A DNA stretch of 64,000 bases from Rhizomys pruinosus. Its lineage: Eukaryota > Chordata > Mammalia > Rodentia > Spalacidae. Position numbers and translations under genes: made by a program. The DNA is taken from assembly GCA_009823505.1 (NCBI GenBank), contig VZQC01006874.1, positions 124,001 to 188,000 on the forward strand, read 5' to 3'. Shown piece after piece: positions 11,421-21,830 of this stretch (the first letter of the stretch is position 1; each line of letters opens with the position of its first letter). The notes below the pieces were generated by a model, which was given only the letters and a program-made list of their open reading frames with translations, was not told the DNA's origin and made no database searches.

Positions 11421-12349
11421 AGTCACTTGGGGAGCTGCCCGATAGGCATGTGACTCTCCAGCTTTCCCAGGCTCCCTGCTGTTGGTACTGCTAGCTGAGT
11501 GGGACAGTGAAGAATTAGCCTGACGGAGGCTGAGCTGGGAGCAAGGAGATGGAGATGTATAGCTGTTCTATTGTCTCATTTGTCTTCAGCCCGGGGTGGG
11601 TTGCACTCCAAAGTGCTTGCAGACGTTGTAGCCAGCTGGGTAGCACAGGGAAAATGAAGTGAGGTTTGGAGGCTGACAACCTTGAGTCATCAATACCTCC
11701 TTGAGCAAGTCACTGAGCCTTTCTGAACCTCATCTTCATCATCTATAGAGATAAGATTTTTTTTTTTTTGCTGGGTTGTTGGGAAGATAAAGTGATGTCT
11801 GTAAAGTATTAAACATATCTCACTTTCCAAGTGCCAGCACTGCCAGTGAAGTCTGAAAGGTCACAAGCGGGGATCAGAATGCTTAAGTCGTCATGGTCCC
11901 AGAGAGTGGTAGAGGCTTGCACTTGGAGGCCGGGGCGTGGCTCTACCTCTCCCAGCTTTTGTTTTTCCCAATGCAAAACAGAAACCACATTGTGTTCCTT
12001 GATGGAGCAGGAATAGAGAGAAGCCATTTCCAGTGCTTTGAAGTCATGCTTGTGCGGGGATGTGACACCCCAGAAGAGCTTCCCTTCTGTCTACCTGGGA
12101 TGCAGATGGCCTGGGCGATGAGCCATCGCTATTTGTTCCTTTTGTTCCTTTTCTGTCTCCTGTAAACAACTTATTAGATATAAAGTAGCTGATACAGGGG
12201 AGGCAGCGTGAAGAAAAAGAATAATTGGCATATCAGTTTTCCTTCTGTTCCAGAGCACCTCTGATATACCTAAAATAGTTTGTTTTTATAAGTTAAATTT
12301 GTTAACATTTAAAAAATGTGTTCAAGCTATATATAGTTACATATATATG
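11421..12349. other. Gene-free interval
   Basis: No gene and no clear repeat apart from a short poly(T) near 11758-11770. Confidence 0.4.
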
Positions 12350-12432
12350 TCTCTGTATCTCTCTCTGTCTCTCTCTCTGTCCCTCTATATCTGTCTGTCT
12401 GTCTCTGTCTCTGTGTGTCTGTCTGTCTTTCG
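12350..12432. repeat. TC/TG-rich simple repeat
   Basis: Interrupted TCTCTGTC pyrimidine-rich tract. It accounts for the Ser/Leu/Cys-rich frames here. Confidence 0.9.
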
Positions 12433-13179
12433 GCCTCTGTATGGCTTATTGTGGTCTCAATTCAGGGGAAGACGGAGTTAACCCTGTTCTTTGTCTCTCC
12501 AGTTGAAAGCAACTATAAATGACAGAGCACATAAAATTTTATTTAAGTACCTGAAAATTAAATAGAAAAGAAAACCAGTTTTAAGACCAACACACTGGAA
12601 GTGAGTTTATTATTTCCCCACTTTGTATCTACTTGTCTCAGTGCAATGTGGTTTGAAGCCCCAAAGCGGACACTGGAAATAGACTGTCCCAGGAGAAATC
12701 TTCTAGCTTTTCCTCAAGGGTGGGGAGGGGAGTTCTTTATACCCTGGGAGAGTATGAAGGACGTCACTTTTCCGGTGTCCATTACTCTGGGTCCCAGCCC
12801 CCAAACAAGTGTTTGGTGAGAGCAGTTTTAATAGGATCCTGATACAGCAATCCAAGAGTCAATGTCCTTCAGCACAGGAAAATTCTCCAGTTCAGGAAGC
12901 CTTCTGTGTTTTCCTTTCATTTTCTCTGCATTCTCCTGTCTTAGGTCCAGATGCAGGTACAGTTATGGAAGTGCATCACAGAGTGTTAATTACAAAGTAC
13001 ACTTACCTGCAGAGAGCCATGTTTCCAAGAAAATATGTTAGTACTGACAGTTGTGCTTTGATGCCAGAAAATGAACAATTCCAAAAGGAAACTAGGGAAA
13101 AAATTCACTTTCCATACACCAAAAGATATAATATTTATAAATTAATTTATCTGAGGAAGTGAATGTATATGAAAGCTAC
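12433..13179. other. Gene-free interval
   Basis: The 117-codon plus frame at 12809-13162 resembles no protein I know. No repeat assigned. Confidence 0.4.
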
Positions 13180-13660
13180 ACAATGTTGCTAAAAGAAATG
13201 TTTATTGCAGCTCTCTTCACAATAGCGAAGAGCTGGAACCAACCCAAGCGCCCCTCAGTTGACGAGTGGATAGAGAAAATGTGGTACATCTACACAATGG
13301 AGTTCTATGCAGCAGTAAAGAAAGATGACATCATGAGCTTTGCAGGTAAATGGATGGAACTAGAAGATACCATGTTAAATGAAGTAACACAGTACCAGAA
13401 AAACAAATGACGAATGGTATCCCTCATCTGTGGATGCTAGTGCCAATTACCTAGTTGTAAGGCAAACTGAGCAACGTTAATGTAATCTGAAAACAACTGT
13501 GTTCTTATATTGTGAATCCCTTAACAGGTTCTAGAACTAAGTTACCATTTTTTTTTCAGAGTTAGGAAGTTTTGTTATATGGATGAAGGATATGTATGTA
13601 TATTTTAGAGTAATATAAGATCAAAGGAATGTGGAAAAAACTAGTTTTTCATGACATTAT
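13180..13660 (+). mobile_element. 5'-truncated L1: ORF2 C-terminus plus 3' UTR
   Basis: The frame up to 13410 holds the L1 ORF2 terminal segment with MFIAALFTIAKSWNQPK and KMWYIYTMEFYAAVKKDD, ending in a stop at 13408-13410. The 3' UTR runs to about 13660 and contains TTAGAGTAATATAA, also found in the larger L1 near 44030. Only a remnant of ORF2. Confidence 0.85.
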
Positions 13661-13803
13661 GTCTAACCACAGTATTTACTTTATGGGAGAGCTTTTTAGT
13701 ATTCCTTATACAAGGCTACTTGAGCTTTTGTCCAAACATTTTCTAAAATATTTTATTTTTATTTAATTTTTTCTGGACTCATGGCTGATGATCTAAAATA
13801 TTT

Positions 13804-14041
13804 CTTTTAATTTTAAAAAATTTTTTAAATTTATTCTTGTATGTGTATGAATGTACTGTCTACATGTAGGTTTGTGCACCTGTGTTGTGCAATGCACACG
13901 GAGGTCAGAAGAGGGCATTGGGTTCCCCTGGAACTGGAGTTAAAGACGGTTCTCAGCCACCATGTGGGTGCTGGGGATCAAACCCGGGTCCTCTGCAAGA
14001 GCAGTCGGTGCTCTTAACCGTTAGGCCATCTCTCCAGCCCC
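13804..14041 (-). repeat. B2/B3-type SINE, short subfamily
   Basis: Reverse copy ending CCATCTCTCCAGCCCC, with a single GGAACTGGAGTT motif. Flanks ATCTAAAATATTT (about 13790-13802) and ATCTAAAATATAT (from 14043) form the target duplication. Confidence 0.9.
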
Positions 14042-14540
14042 AATCTAAAATATATTAAAGTAGTTAAAAGTATCAGGCTGGTGTAACTTAGCCTTTCTGG
14101 ATGCTTAATGACCATACTTAATGCCCATACCAATTTGGCTGAGGGCCTTAAGGGATAACTTTGTTCCTTGCCCTCAGAGGTCAACTAAGTCCCAGGGGAC
14201 TATGCATGGGGGCATCTCTTGAAATGTCCTGCAAATGAGTCACCAGTCTTCCTGTGCAGGGAGGTCTTGGAGATCCACTAATGGGTCTTCAGCCAGTGTC
14301 CAGTCTATAAAGAGGAAAGTCTGCTCATGCTTCAGAAAGGGAAGCCTGGTCTAGCAATACCTGACTTTGTCCTCGAGTGGATGGAACTGGTGATTAAAAA
14401 GCCAAAAGAAGCCAGGGGCTCCTTCCCCCTCCAAAAAATCTGAGGGACCCTTGAGGACCAGATGCTCAACTGACCTTGAGAAAATAAAAGCCTTGGTTAA
14501 TCTGGGCTGTGTGGCCTTAAACATCCAAAACGAAAGTATA
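14042..14540. other. Gene-free interval
   Basis: Not recognised. No OR-like or L1 coding sequence. Confidence 0.35.
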
Positions 14541-14543
14541 ACC

Positions 14544-14544
14544 A

Positions 14545-14583
<39 letters not shown>

Positions 14584-14584
14584 A
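14544..14584. repeat. (AAAT)n microsatellite
   Basis: About ten AAAT units. Confidence 0.95.
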
Positions 14585-15084
14585 CAGTAAGTCCTGAGAA
14601 ATTGTACTTCAGGTATAAAATTTGAGATCTTAGTAAAAAGACAAAAGAGCACAGTTGTTTTGCCTGTCTTACTGGCAAGTGCAGCTACCCTGTGGCTGCC
14701 ACTGCTTTTGCCATCCTTCAAAGATGTGAGAAGACATAACTTTTCAACCTTCCAATATGGACTGAAGACTCATGTCTCTCCAAGAATCCTCTAAACCTTC
14801 AGTGCTAGATGGGGATTGCTGAGACATCCAGCTTGTGGACTGAGCTATTACTGGGGTTTCAGCCTCTTTAGAGTATAGACTGCCATTGTTGGACTAGCCA
14901 GGCTGTATCATGGAGACCAGTACAGGAAGATCAAGATAGGATGTGTTGCTTACTGAACCTTACTTGGTGACCATGGAAAGGGAAAACCCCAGTGTGGAGC
15001 ACAAGGGCAGGACTGATGGTGGTTTGGGCTTGCCAAGGAGGAGCCTTCAAACATGACATCTTTCAGCCTAATTAAAAAAAATAA
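14585..15084. other. Gene-free interval, possible old LTR-element remnant
   Basis: The stretch with TGCTGAGACATCCAGCTTG and CCATTGTTGGACTAGCC is reminiscent of rodent retroelement sequence, but I cannot name the family. No coding sequence. Confidence 0.3.
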
Positions 15085-15160
15085 TAAGCTGAAGATGCTA
15101 AAACCTATGATATATGTGGCACACATATGTGGATATTTTGGAATGATGGATATTGGAAGG

Positions 15161-15189
15161 AATAACAACAACAACAACAACAACAACAA
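15161..15189. repeat. (CAA)n microsatellite
   Basis: About nine ACA/CAA units. It gives the poly-Asn tract on the plus strand and poly-Val on the minus. Confidence 0.95.
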
Positions 15190-15420
15190 AGACTGGGCCA
15201 AAGAACTGACTGAAATAGTGAACTTCTGCTTGAAACAGTAAACTTCTGCATTGAGAATTTTGAGAGAGACTGAGAAAAAGATGAAAAACATGTTTGGCAG
15301 AATGCATGAGCTTTGGTGGGGTGGGGGGGCAGGAAGGGTGGCATGGGTCTAGATTTGATTTGTAATGTAATTTTGTATGAAATGCACAGAGCTTCAATAA
15401 AACATTGGCTTTAAAAAAAA
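15190..15420 (+). mobile_element. Probable L1 3' UTR end
   Basis: AGACTGAGAAAAAGATG, GGCAGAATGCATGAGC, a G-run and terminal CTTCAATAAAACATTGG plus poly(A) parallel the 3' end of the larger L1 at 44080-44208 in order. Confidence 0.55.
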
Positions 15421-15434
15421 AGAAATTAAAGAAG

Positions 15435-15640
15435 AGAAAGAGGTATCAGCAGTTGAGAGCCCTGGTTGCTCTTGAAGAGGACCCATTTTCAGTTCCCAGC
15501 ACCCACATGGCAGCTAATAACTGTCTGTAACTCAATTCCAGTCCCCACTTCTAGCCTTTGTGTGAATTGCATGTATGTGGTACACTTACATACATGCAGG
15601 CAAAATACTCTACTCATATACATAAAATAAAATAAAATTT
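15435..15640 (+). repeat. B3-type SINE, diverged
   Basis: TTCAGTTCCCAGCACCCACA body, ACATACATGCAGGCAAAATA and tail CATAAAATAAAATAAAATTTT. The head is degraded. Confidence 0.75.
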
Positions 15641-15650
15641 TACCTTTTCT

Positions 15651-15652
<2 letters not shown>

Positions 15653-15698
<46 letters not shown>

Positions 15699-15711
15699 TC
15701 TCCCTCTCTCT
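15653..15711. repeat. (CT)n microsatellite
   Basis: About 60 bases of CT repeat with a few CCCT interruptions. Confidence 0.95.
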
Positions 15712-15744
15712 TGCCAATCAAAGAAGAAATAGAGATTCCCAAGA

Positions 15745-16510
15745 CCATGGAGCAGAAGGCTGATTCCTGTTAAGATGCTAACACCATTTCAAAGAAATAT
15801 ACAGATTTAATGCAATCACTACCAAAATCAAAATAATTTTTATTATAAAAACCTATTCTAAAATTCATATGGCATTTAGAGAGCTCTTGAATGGTTCAAG
15901 TAGTCTCAAAAAAAGAACAAATTTAGGGCCAGGCATGGTGGTGCACGCCTTTAATCCTAGCACTTGGGAGGCAGAGGCAGATGGATCTTTGTGAGTTCAA
16001 GGCCAGCCTGGTCTACAGAGTGAGTTCCAGGACAGCTGGGGCTATAGGGAGACCCTGTCTCAAAAAGACCAAAAAAAAAAAAAAAAAAAGAATAAATTTA
16101 GAAGCATTTCCTCATCTCAAAGCATTGTAAAGCTGTCATAGTCAAACCTGTGTATTGGCACAAAGATGGGTGTATAAAAATACAGGATAGAGGGTTCATG
16201 TAAGCTTTTCACATGTGGTCAAATTGTTTTCAACATAGTGGACTTGGCTAGATCATAAAGAGCCAGTCTCTTTAATGAACAGCCATGGGAAAGATGGCTG
16301 TCCACATGCAAAATGATGAAGTAGGATATTTATTCTAGCACAAAATAAAATTAAAAACTATCAAATAGCTAAACATAAAATGTCAGTGTATTAAAGTCTT
16401 AGAAGAAAACATAGGAGAAAAGCTTTGTGACACTGGATTTGGTGAAGATTCCTTAAATCTGGCACCAAACACATAGGCACTGAATGCCACAATAGGAATG
16501 TGAGACTACA
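15745..16510 (+). mobile_element. Old L1 ORF2 fragment, interrupted by B1
   Basis: Degenerate L1 ORF2 3'-half nucleotide sequence (TACAGATTTAATGCAATCAC, TGTATTGGCACAAAGATGG). No open frame. It appears to resume at about 17176 after B4 and B2/B3 insertions. Confidence 0.7.
15927..16087 (+). repeat. B1 SINE inserted in old L1
   Basis: Full B1 with a long A tail. Target duplication AAGAACAAATTTAG before and AAGAATAAATTTAG after (one mismatch). Confidence 0.93.
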
Positions 16511-16526
16511 TGATAATTGAAAGTGT

Positions 16527-16860
16527 GTATGTGGGGTGAAGAGATGGCATGGCTCAGTGGGTAAGAGTGATTGCTGCACAAGCATGAAGACCTGAGTTTA
16601 GTCCCCAGCACCCATATAAAAAGCTGAATGTGGCTGTGTGTCTGCCTGTAACGCCAAGGTTGTGGAGTTGGAGACAGGAGGATCACTGGGGCTTGCTGGA
16701 TACTCCAGGTTAAGTAAGAGACTGTTTCAAGTGAATAGATGGAGATAATAATGATACTTGGTGTTCTTCTCTGGCCTCAGTATGCAGATGTGGGCCTGAG
16801 CACATCATGCAGATGTGTACATACAATAACACGCACCACAACACACCATACATTCTTTCT
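16527..16860 (+). repeat. B4-type (ID-B1 composite) SINE
   Basis: ID-like head (GGTAAGAGTGATTGCTGCAC, GAGTTTAGTCCCCAGCACC), then a B1-like middle (GACAGGAGGATCACTGGGG) and a CA-rich end. The order and length of about 330 bp fit the rodent B4 family, itself an old SINE fusion. Confidence 0.75.
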
Positions 16861-16885
16861 TACATAGTTAAATACTCCAATTTTT

Positions 16886-17158
16886 TTAAAGACTTTGAAG
16901 AAATCCTGAGATTTTTTAAAAATTTTATTTATTTTCTATGTGTATGAATGTACTGTCTGCATGTAGGTTTGTGCACCCGTGTCGTGCAATGCCGCGGAAA
17001 TCAGAAGAGGGTGTCGGATTCCCCTGGAGGTGGAGTTCTCCTGGAATTGGAGTTACAGACGGTTCTCAGCTGCCATGTGGGTGCTGGGGATGGAACCCGG
17101 GTCCTCTGCAAAAGCAGTCAGTGCGTGCTCTTAACCGCTAGGCTACCTCTCCAGCCCA
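16886..17158 (-). repeat. B2/B3-type SINE, long subfamily, with extra 3' sequence
   Basis: Reverse copy with the 17-bp duplication. Target duplication AATACTCCAATTTTT (16871-16885) and AGTACTCCAATTTTT (17159-17173). Between the left duplication and the SINE's own tail complement (from about 16911) sit about 26 bases that are not SINE sequence, consistent with a short 3' transduction. Confidence 0.85.
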
Positions 17159-17175
17159 AGTACTCCAATTTTTAA

Positions 17176-17470
17176 TATGTATACATCAAATGAAAGAATT
17201 AACAGAGTGAATAATGGCCAAAAGAATGTGGAAAATACCTGAATATTACATAGCTGCTAAAATATCCATAATACATAAAGATATCCTGCAATTCAATATC
17301 ACAACATACCTCAAAAAACTTGGCAAAAGACTTAGACATATTTCTGAAGAAAATATTGACTTGAGCAGAAAAAATATGAAAAGATGCTCATTATAATTAG
17401 TAGAATAATACAAATCAAAACAACCCAGACATATCACCTTAAACCAGTTAGGATGGCTACCAAAAAATCC
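17176..17470 (+). mobile_element. Old L1 ORF2 fragment, continuation
   Basis: AAATATGAAAAGATGCTCAT and ACCTTAAACCAGTTAGGATG are L1 ORF2 signatures. Same orientation as the 15745-16510 piece. Confidence 0.7.
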
Positions 17471-17723
17471 CAAATAATGGCTGGCTAGTAGAGGTCTCCA
17501 CCTTTGGAGACTGCCCAAGAGTGCCCCGCGTGGCCATATCATTAATCCACAAACAGATACTGACATCATCTCATGTTGGGGGAAATCAAGTCTCAAGCAT
17601 GTCAAGGAATTTTTCAAGGTCAAAAGAGCTGTTTCCTTAATAACGTCTATGCCTTTAATGCATGTAGATGATTTTAAATCTTGCTTTTATTTCTAGTGAC
17701 GTTTATTTGTTATTTATTTTTGT

Positions 17724-17798
17724 GGTGCAGGGGATTGAACTTTGCTTGCCTAACTCATGGTAATTAAATGTTCTACCACTGAGCTACAGTTCTGGTCT
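17724..17798 (-). repeat. ID-like SINE fragment
   Basis: Reverse tRNA-like sequence: GGGGATTGAACTTTGCTTGC, then CTACCACTGAGCTACAG, the typical ID head in reverse. Confidence 0.75.
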
Positions 17799-17919
17799 CT
17801 CTTGTAGCATTTAGAATATTGTTCATTGCTTGATAAATGTGAAATAATGAATTAAGAAATAAATTTTATTTTAAAAATTGTTGTGGACAAAAATCAGGAT
17901 ATAAAGGAAGAGAAATTAT

Positions 17920-18316
17920 GGGGCTGGAGAGATGGCCTAGCGGTTAAGAGCGCCGACTGCTCTTACAGAGGACCTGGGTTCGATCCCCAGCACCCACATG
18001 GCGGCCGAGAGCCGTCTGAAACTCCAATTCCAGGTGAACTCCAGTTCCAGGGGAATCCGACACCCTCTTCTGACCTCCGCGGCATTGCACGACATGGGTG
18101 CACAGACTTGCATGCAGACAGTACACTGATACACATACAGAAATAAATAAATGCCGGGCGTGGTGGCACATGCCTTTAATCCTAGCACTTGGGAGGCAGA
18201 GGCATGCAGATCTCTGTGAGTTCGAGGCCAGCCTGGTCTACAGAGTGAGTTCCAGGACAGCCAGAGCTACAGGGAGACCCTGTCCTCAAAAAAAAAAACA
18301 AAAAAAAAAAAAAAAA
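17920..18316 (+). repeat. Chimeric B2/B3-B1 SINE with one target duplication
   Basis: A full-length long-subfamily SINE (17920-18152) runs straight into a full B1 (18153-18316). The duplication AAAGGAAGAGAAATTA lies before the first SINE (17903-17918) and after the B1 tail (18317-18332), with none between them. Either a B1 entered the SINE tail with no detectable duplication, or the two moved as one RNA. Units B and C lack the insertion. Confidence 0.85.
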
Positions 18317-18332
18317 AAAGGAAGAGAAATTA

Positions 18333-20040
18333 ATAGGTACAGAATGAGAGAAATATAAAACAAATTTTTCCTCAAGGACAGATGTTTAGTTGGACCAGTG
18401 AGATGGAGGCTGAGAACAGGAATTTTGATGAGGATTCCATAAAAGGAGAATTGATTATGGTGAACATGGCAGGAAATGTGAATATGGAGGCAGGAAATAT
18501 GGCTTAATTTTATTGCTAGTATGACTTGGGTAAAAGCTGGGGATATGTGAGGAATATCATCATATAAAGTTGCATGAGCCAAGTAAAAAGGCCCTGAATA
18601 GATCACTTTAGATTTGACAGTGTCTGGGGAATAGAAGGAGCTGCGGACAGCAAGACAGATCTTGGAGAAACAGTCAGTAGATTATAATTGTCACAGTGGG
18701 GCCCAGAGGTCTCTAAGGCCACAGTTGGCGAACAGTTCTGTTGTCACCGCTATTAAGGAGGCCCAGGCAAGGCCCCAAAGGAAGCAGGTGGTTTGATGAT
18801 ATATCAGGTTCTCTCTAGCCTTGGTTAGAGTGAGCTGGAGTGCAGTGGGGCACCCCTCTTCCTTAGCTATGGTCCTCAGCAGGTGAGCCTGCTGGGGGAG
18901 GAGGCCACATAGAAGCATGACTGCTTCAGGACCATACCTATGATCCAAGCCTTCCAACCCACAGACGAAGTCAGGACCAGAGAGGAGCAGGTCTCACATG
19001 ATCTAGATTTGTTTTCTAGTAATTATGGATGCGTACAGACTGGGTTGGGTGTGGCCACTAAGAAGGTAGTCACAGGACCTGAAAAGATTGCACTGCACTG
19101 ATGGAAGGAACCCAGGGGTGTGTGGTTTCATGTCTTTGTTTATTTCTATTTCTACATTCATGCACGAGCACTAAAGACACAGAGAGCTCTGCTTTTATAC
19201 TCATACTCATTAGAGTCACAGATGAATATCTATAGAAAAATGAATAATAAAGTGGCCAGAATACAGTAATTCAGAGAAATGGAATGCAGTAATTCAGGGA
19301 AACATAAGCAGGATAGCATTATCACCATAGTATGCCTTCTTGGGAAAGCAAAGTGTCTCCTGAGAAACTAGGAGAGTACCAGCATTCTGGGAGAAGACTC
19401 CTCAACAAGTCTTCTTGCATAAACTTTCTCATGACATGAGGCCATTCAGGCGTACATTTTTTTTAAAGTCATAGGAACACTATTTCACAGTCCTTACAGT
19501 TGGCTACTTTGGATTCACAGTCCGTTCCAACACTCAATTCTGGCGATGATAAGGATCTAATATATAAAACACATCATAGACATCAGAGCCAAGAGACAGC
19601 AAACAGAGTCATGGTCAGATCCAGAAGGCAGCGAACAGAGTCATGGTCAGGGGTGCTGAAAATAAAGGAACAATTTCTTAGAATAGAGTGGGAGATGATC
19701 CTTATTTGGAGGCAAAGTTCTAGGTAGAGAGTCAGATTTTAAAAAGCAATTTATTATTTATTTAGCCTTTTCATTTCAGTTAAATTGACTGGACTCATTT
19801 TCTCTTCTAGACTTATACTAGAAAATATTTGTGTGTTACAACTGAATATTTCACCTTAAGTACTTTTGGAATACAATGGATATATTGTGATTTTTTTTTT
19901 TTTTAGTGTGAATGATGGTTTTAGCATGAGAAATGAGCAAGTCTGTAGACAGGCAGGCTGATGTAGACTGAGGAGAAGGATGATCTAGCTCCCACTAAGC
20001 TTTAGTTTTGAGTTCAATCCAGAGATTGAGAGTGTTGCCT
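18333..20040. other. Unit A anchor, non-coding
   Basis: Single-copy-looking sequence shared with units B and C. Minus and plus frames here (for example 18691-18957) are not open in the paralogues and are not genes. Confidence 0.55.
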
Positions 20041-20049
20041 ATGCACTCC

Positions 20050-20490
20050 TAACAAGGGAAAATTGGGCTAGATATAATACATTTTCTACTCTTAAATTAT
20101 CTTTTTTATAATCTAATGTTAGTTTCACTCTCTTTAATGAGCACTGAGCATTTAGACACTGACATAGTCCGACACTGCCTACATCGAGACCAGTATCTTC
20201 ATTTTCATTTATTTCTGTGTCTGTGAATCTGTTTGAATAATATTCATAAACAGTGGACTATGCTTTGCAGTTCTGATAATCACACCAGGGATTCTGAAAT
20301 GCTAGGCAGGCTCTATAATACCAAGCTATCTCCTAGATAATAATAAATTTATTGAGATCAGAGATCAGATACTGTATCTGTCATACTGGCTGAGTAAGTT
20401 AATGATATTGTCTGTCAATATAGACACAACTCAGCCAAACAATCTAACGAATTTTCTGAGGAAAGGAGGAGGTTCTGTGGATGCTGGGGC
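20050..20490 (-). repeat. Segment inverted relative to units B and C
   Basis: The sequence near 20085-20115 (TTTTCTACTCTTAAATTAT) is the reverse complement of unit B near 31015-31040. That near 20345-20410 is the reverse complement of about 30690-30770. AAAGGAGGAGGTTCTG at about 20461 is the reverse of CAGAACCTCCTCCTTTGC in unit C (about 54470-54487). B and C agree in orientation, so the inversion is derived in A. Confidence 0.8.
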
Positions 20491-20867
20491 TCTAAATTCC
20501 AGTCCTCACACGGGTATGGTAGGTAAGTACTTTGCCCTTTATGCCTTTTCTCCAACCCCTTTACACCTTAGTTTTAAAAACAGTTCTTACATTATGGGGT
20601 TAGGTCCAAATCTCGTTATAATGAGGGGCGAAATACAGCAACTGTACTTTCAGAAAAGAAACATCAAATCCATAGGATGGAGAGGCCCACCGGAAAGTCG
20701 TGCATCAAACAGGTAGCAGAGGTATCGTTCAAACAAAGATGATATCATTTCACATCCACAGATGCTTAAAACCAGAACACATAAGGATATTCGTGACTTA
20801 GGAATATGTAAGGAATACTGTAAAGAGTGTAACTAGACCATATTCTTCATAGGGAACATTGAACTAC

Positions 20868-20884
20868 CTTCTGTGTTTGTGCAG
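20868..20884 (+). promoter_or_regulatory. Putative 3' splice site of OR 1 coding exon
   Basis: CTTCTGTGTTTGTGCAG, a pyrimidine-rich tract ending in AG, 10 bases before the ATG. OR 2 has the equivalent site at the same distance. OR genes usually have a 5' non-coding exon spliced here. The donor exon was not found. Confidence 0.6.
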
Positions 20885-20894
20885 GTCAAAGGCT

Positions 20895-21830
20895 ATGGCA
20901 AGTTCCAATACCACTTTGGACAGAAGCTTCATTTTGGTAGGCTTCTCAGACTGGCCTCAACTAGAACTCATTTTCTTTATTTATATATTGATTTTCTACT
21001 CCTTAACGCTCTTTGGCAACACCACCATCATCGCTCTTTCCCAAATTGACTCTCGACTGCACACTCCCATGTACTTCTTCCTCTCCCACCTCTCCTTCCT
21101 GGACCTCTGCTACACCACCTGCACTGTGCCCCAGCTCCTGGTTAATATTGAGGAACATGACCACACCATCACATATGGAGGATGTGTGGTCCAGCTTTTC
21201 AGCGTGCTGGCTCTGGGCTCCACTGAGAGCTTGCTTCTGGTGATGATGGCCTTTGACCGCTATGCTGCCGTGTGCCGTCCACTGCACTACACGACCATTA
21301 TGCACCCTCAGCTGTGCCACACATTGATTGTCATCTCCTGGGTGGGAGGCCTGCTGAACTCTCTGATCCAGACAGGTCTCATGATGGCCATGCCTCTCTG
21401 TGGATATCGAATGAATCATTTCTTCTGTGAGATGCCTGTGTTCCTCAAGTTGGCTTGTGAAGACACAGGAGGAACAGAGACCAAGATGTTTGTGGCCAGA
21501 GTTGTGATTGTTGCAATCCCAGCAGCTCTGATTCTAGGTTCTTATGCTCACATTGCCAGGGCAGTGTTAAAGGTCAAGTCAGTGGCTGCACGCAGAAAGG
21601 CTTTTGGGACTTGTGGGTCCCACCTCATTGTGGTTTCTCTCTTTTATGGCTCGGCCATCTACACATACTTACAACCCAAGGGCAGTTATTCTGAGAGCAA
21701 AGGAAAGTTTGTGGCCCTGTTTTATACTATAATTATCCCCATGCTCAACCCTCTGATTTATACCTTGAGGAACAAGGATGTGAAGGGGGCTCTGTGGAAG
21801 GTGCTAGGGAGAGGCACAGACTCAAGGTAG
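20895..21830 (+). CDS. Or2y1-like: Olfactory receptor 1, OR2Y-like, intact
   Basis: Seven-transmembrane, G-protein-coupled odorant receptor expected in the ciliary membrane of olfactory neurons, 311 residues in one exon. Visible class II OR hallmarks: N-glycosylation site NTT at residues 5-7; GN at 41-42 in helix 1; [15 protein letters not shown] at 58-72 in helix 2; Cys97 with loop-2 cysteines 169, 178 and 188; [10 protein letters not shown] at 118-127; KAFGTCGSH at 235-243; PMLNPLIY at 282-289. The start at 20895 (MASSN) was chosen over an upstream TTG frame because it follows the splice acceptor and matches the usual OR N-terminus. No stop or frameshift. About 84% identical to OR 2. Subfamily placement (OR2Y, from the [10 protein letters not shown] start and the [10 protein letters not shown] and RNKDVKGAL regions) is from memory of the family; one-to-one orthology is not established. 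Confidence 0.95.
   Translation: MASSNTTLDRSFILVGFSDWPQLELIFFIYILIFYSLTLFGNTTIIALSQIDSRLHTPMYFFLSHLSFLDLCYTTCTVPQLLVNIEEHDHTITYGGCVVQLFSVLALGSTESLLLVMMAFDRYAAVCRPLHYTTIMHPQLCHTLIVISWVGGLLNSLIQTGLMMAMPLCGYRMNHFFCEMPVFLKLACEDTGGTETKMFVARVVIVAIPAALILGSYAHIARAVLKVKSVAARRKAFGTCGSHLIVVSLFYGSAIYTYLQPKGSYSESKGKFVALFYTIIIPMLNPLIYTLRNKDVKGALWKVLGRGTDSR

Noticed and set aside
15653..15711. Possible CRISPR-like or regulatory array in repeated tracts
   Set aside because: Plain CT microsatellite; no spacer structure. The same holds for GA at 4187, CA at 33348 and GT/GA at 58497.
17920..17990. tRNA gene candidates from A- and B-box-like sequence in SINE heads
   Set aside because: They are SINE promoter boxes without a foldable cloverleaf and are repeated throughout the window.
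20859..20894. Upstream extension of OR 1 (12 codons beginning at TTG)
   Set aside because: Not an ATG start, and it crosses a good splice acceptor. The extension is intronic; the same applies to 60989-61024 in OR 2.
21003..21419. 138-codon minus-strand frame inside OR 1 (and its counterpart in OR 2)
   Set aside because: Antisense shadow of the OR coding sequence, kept open only by the codon composition of the real gene.
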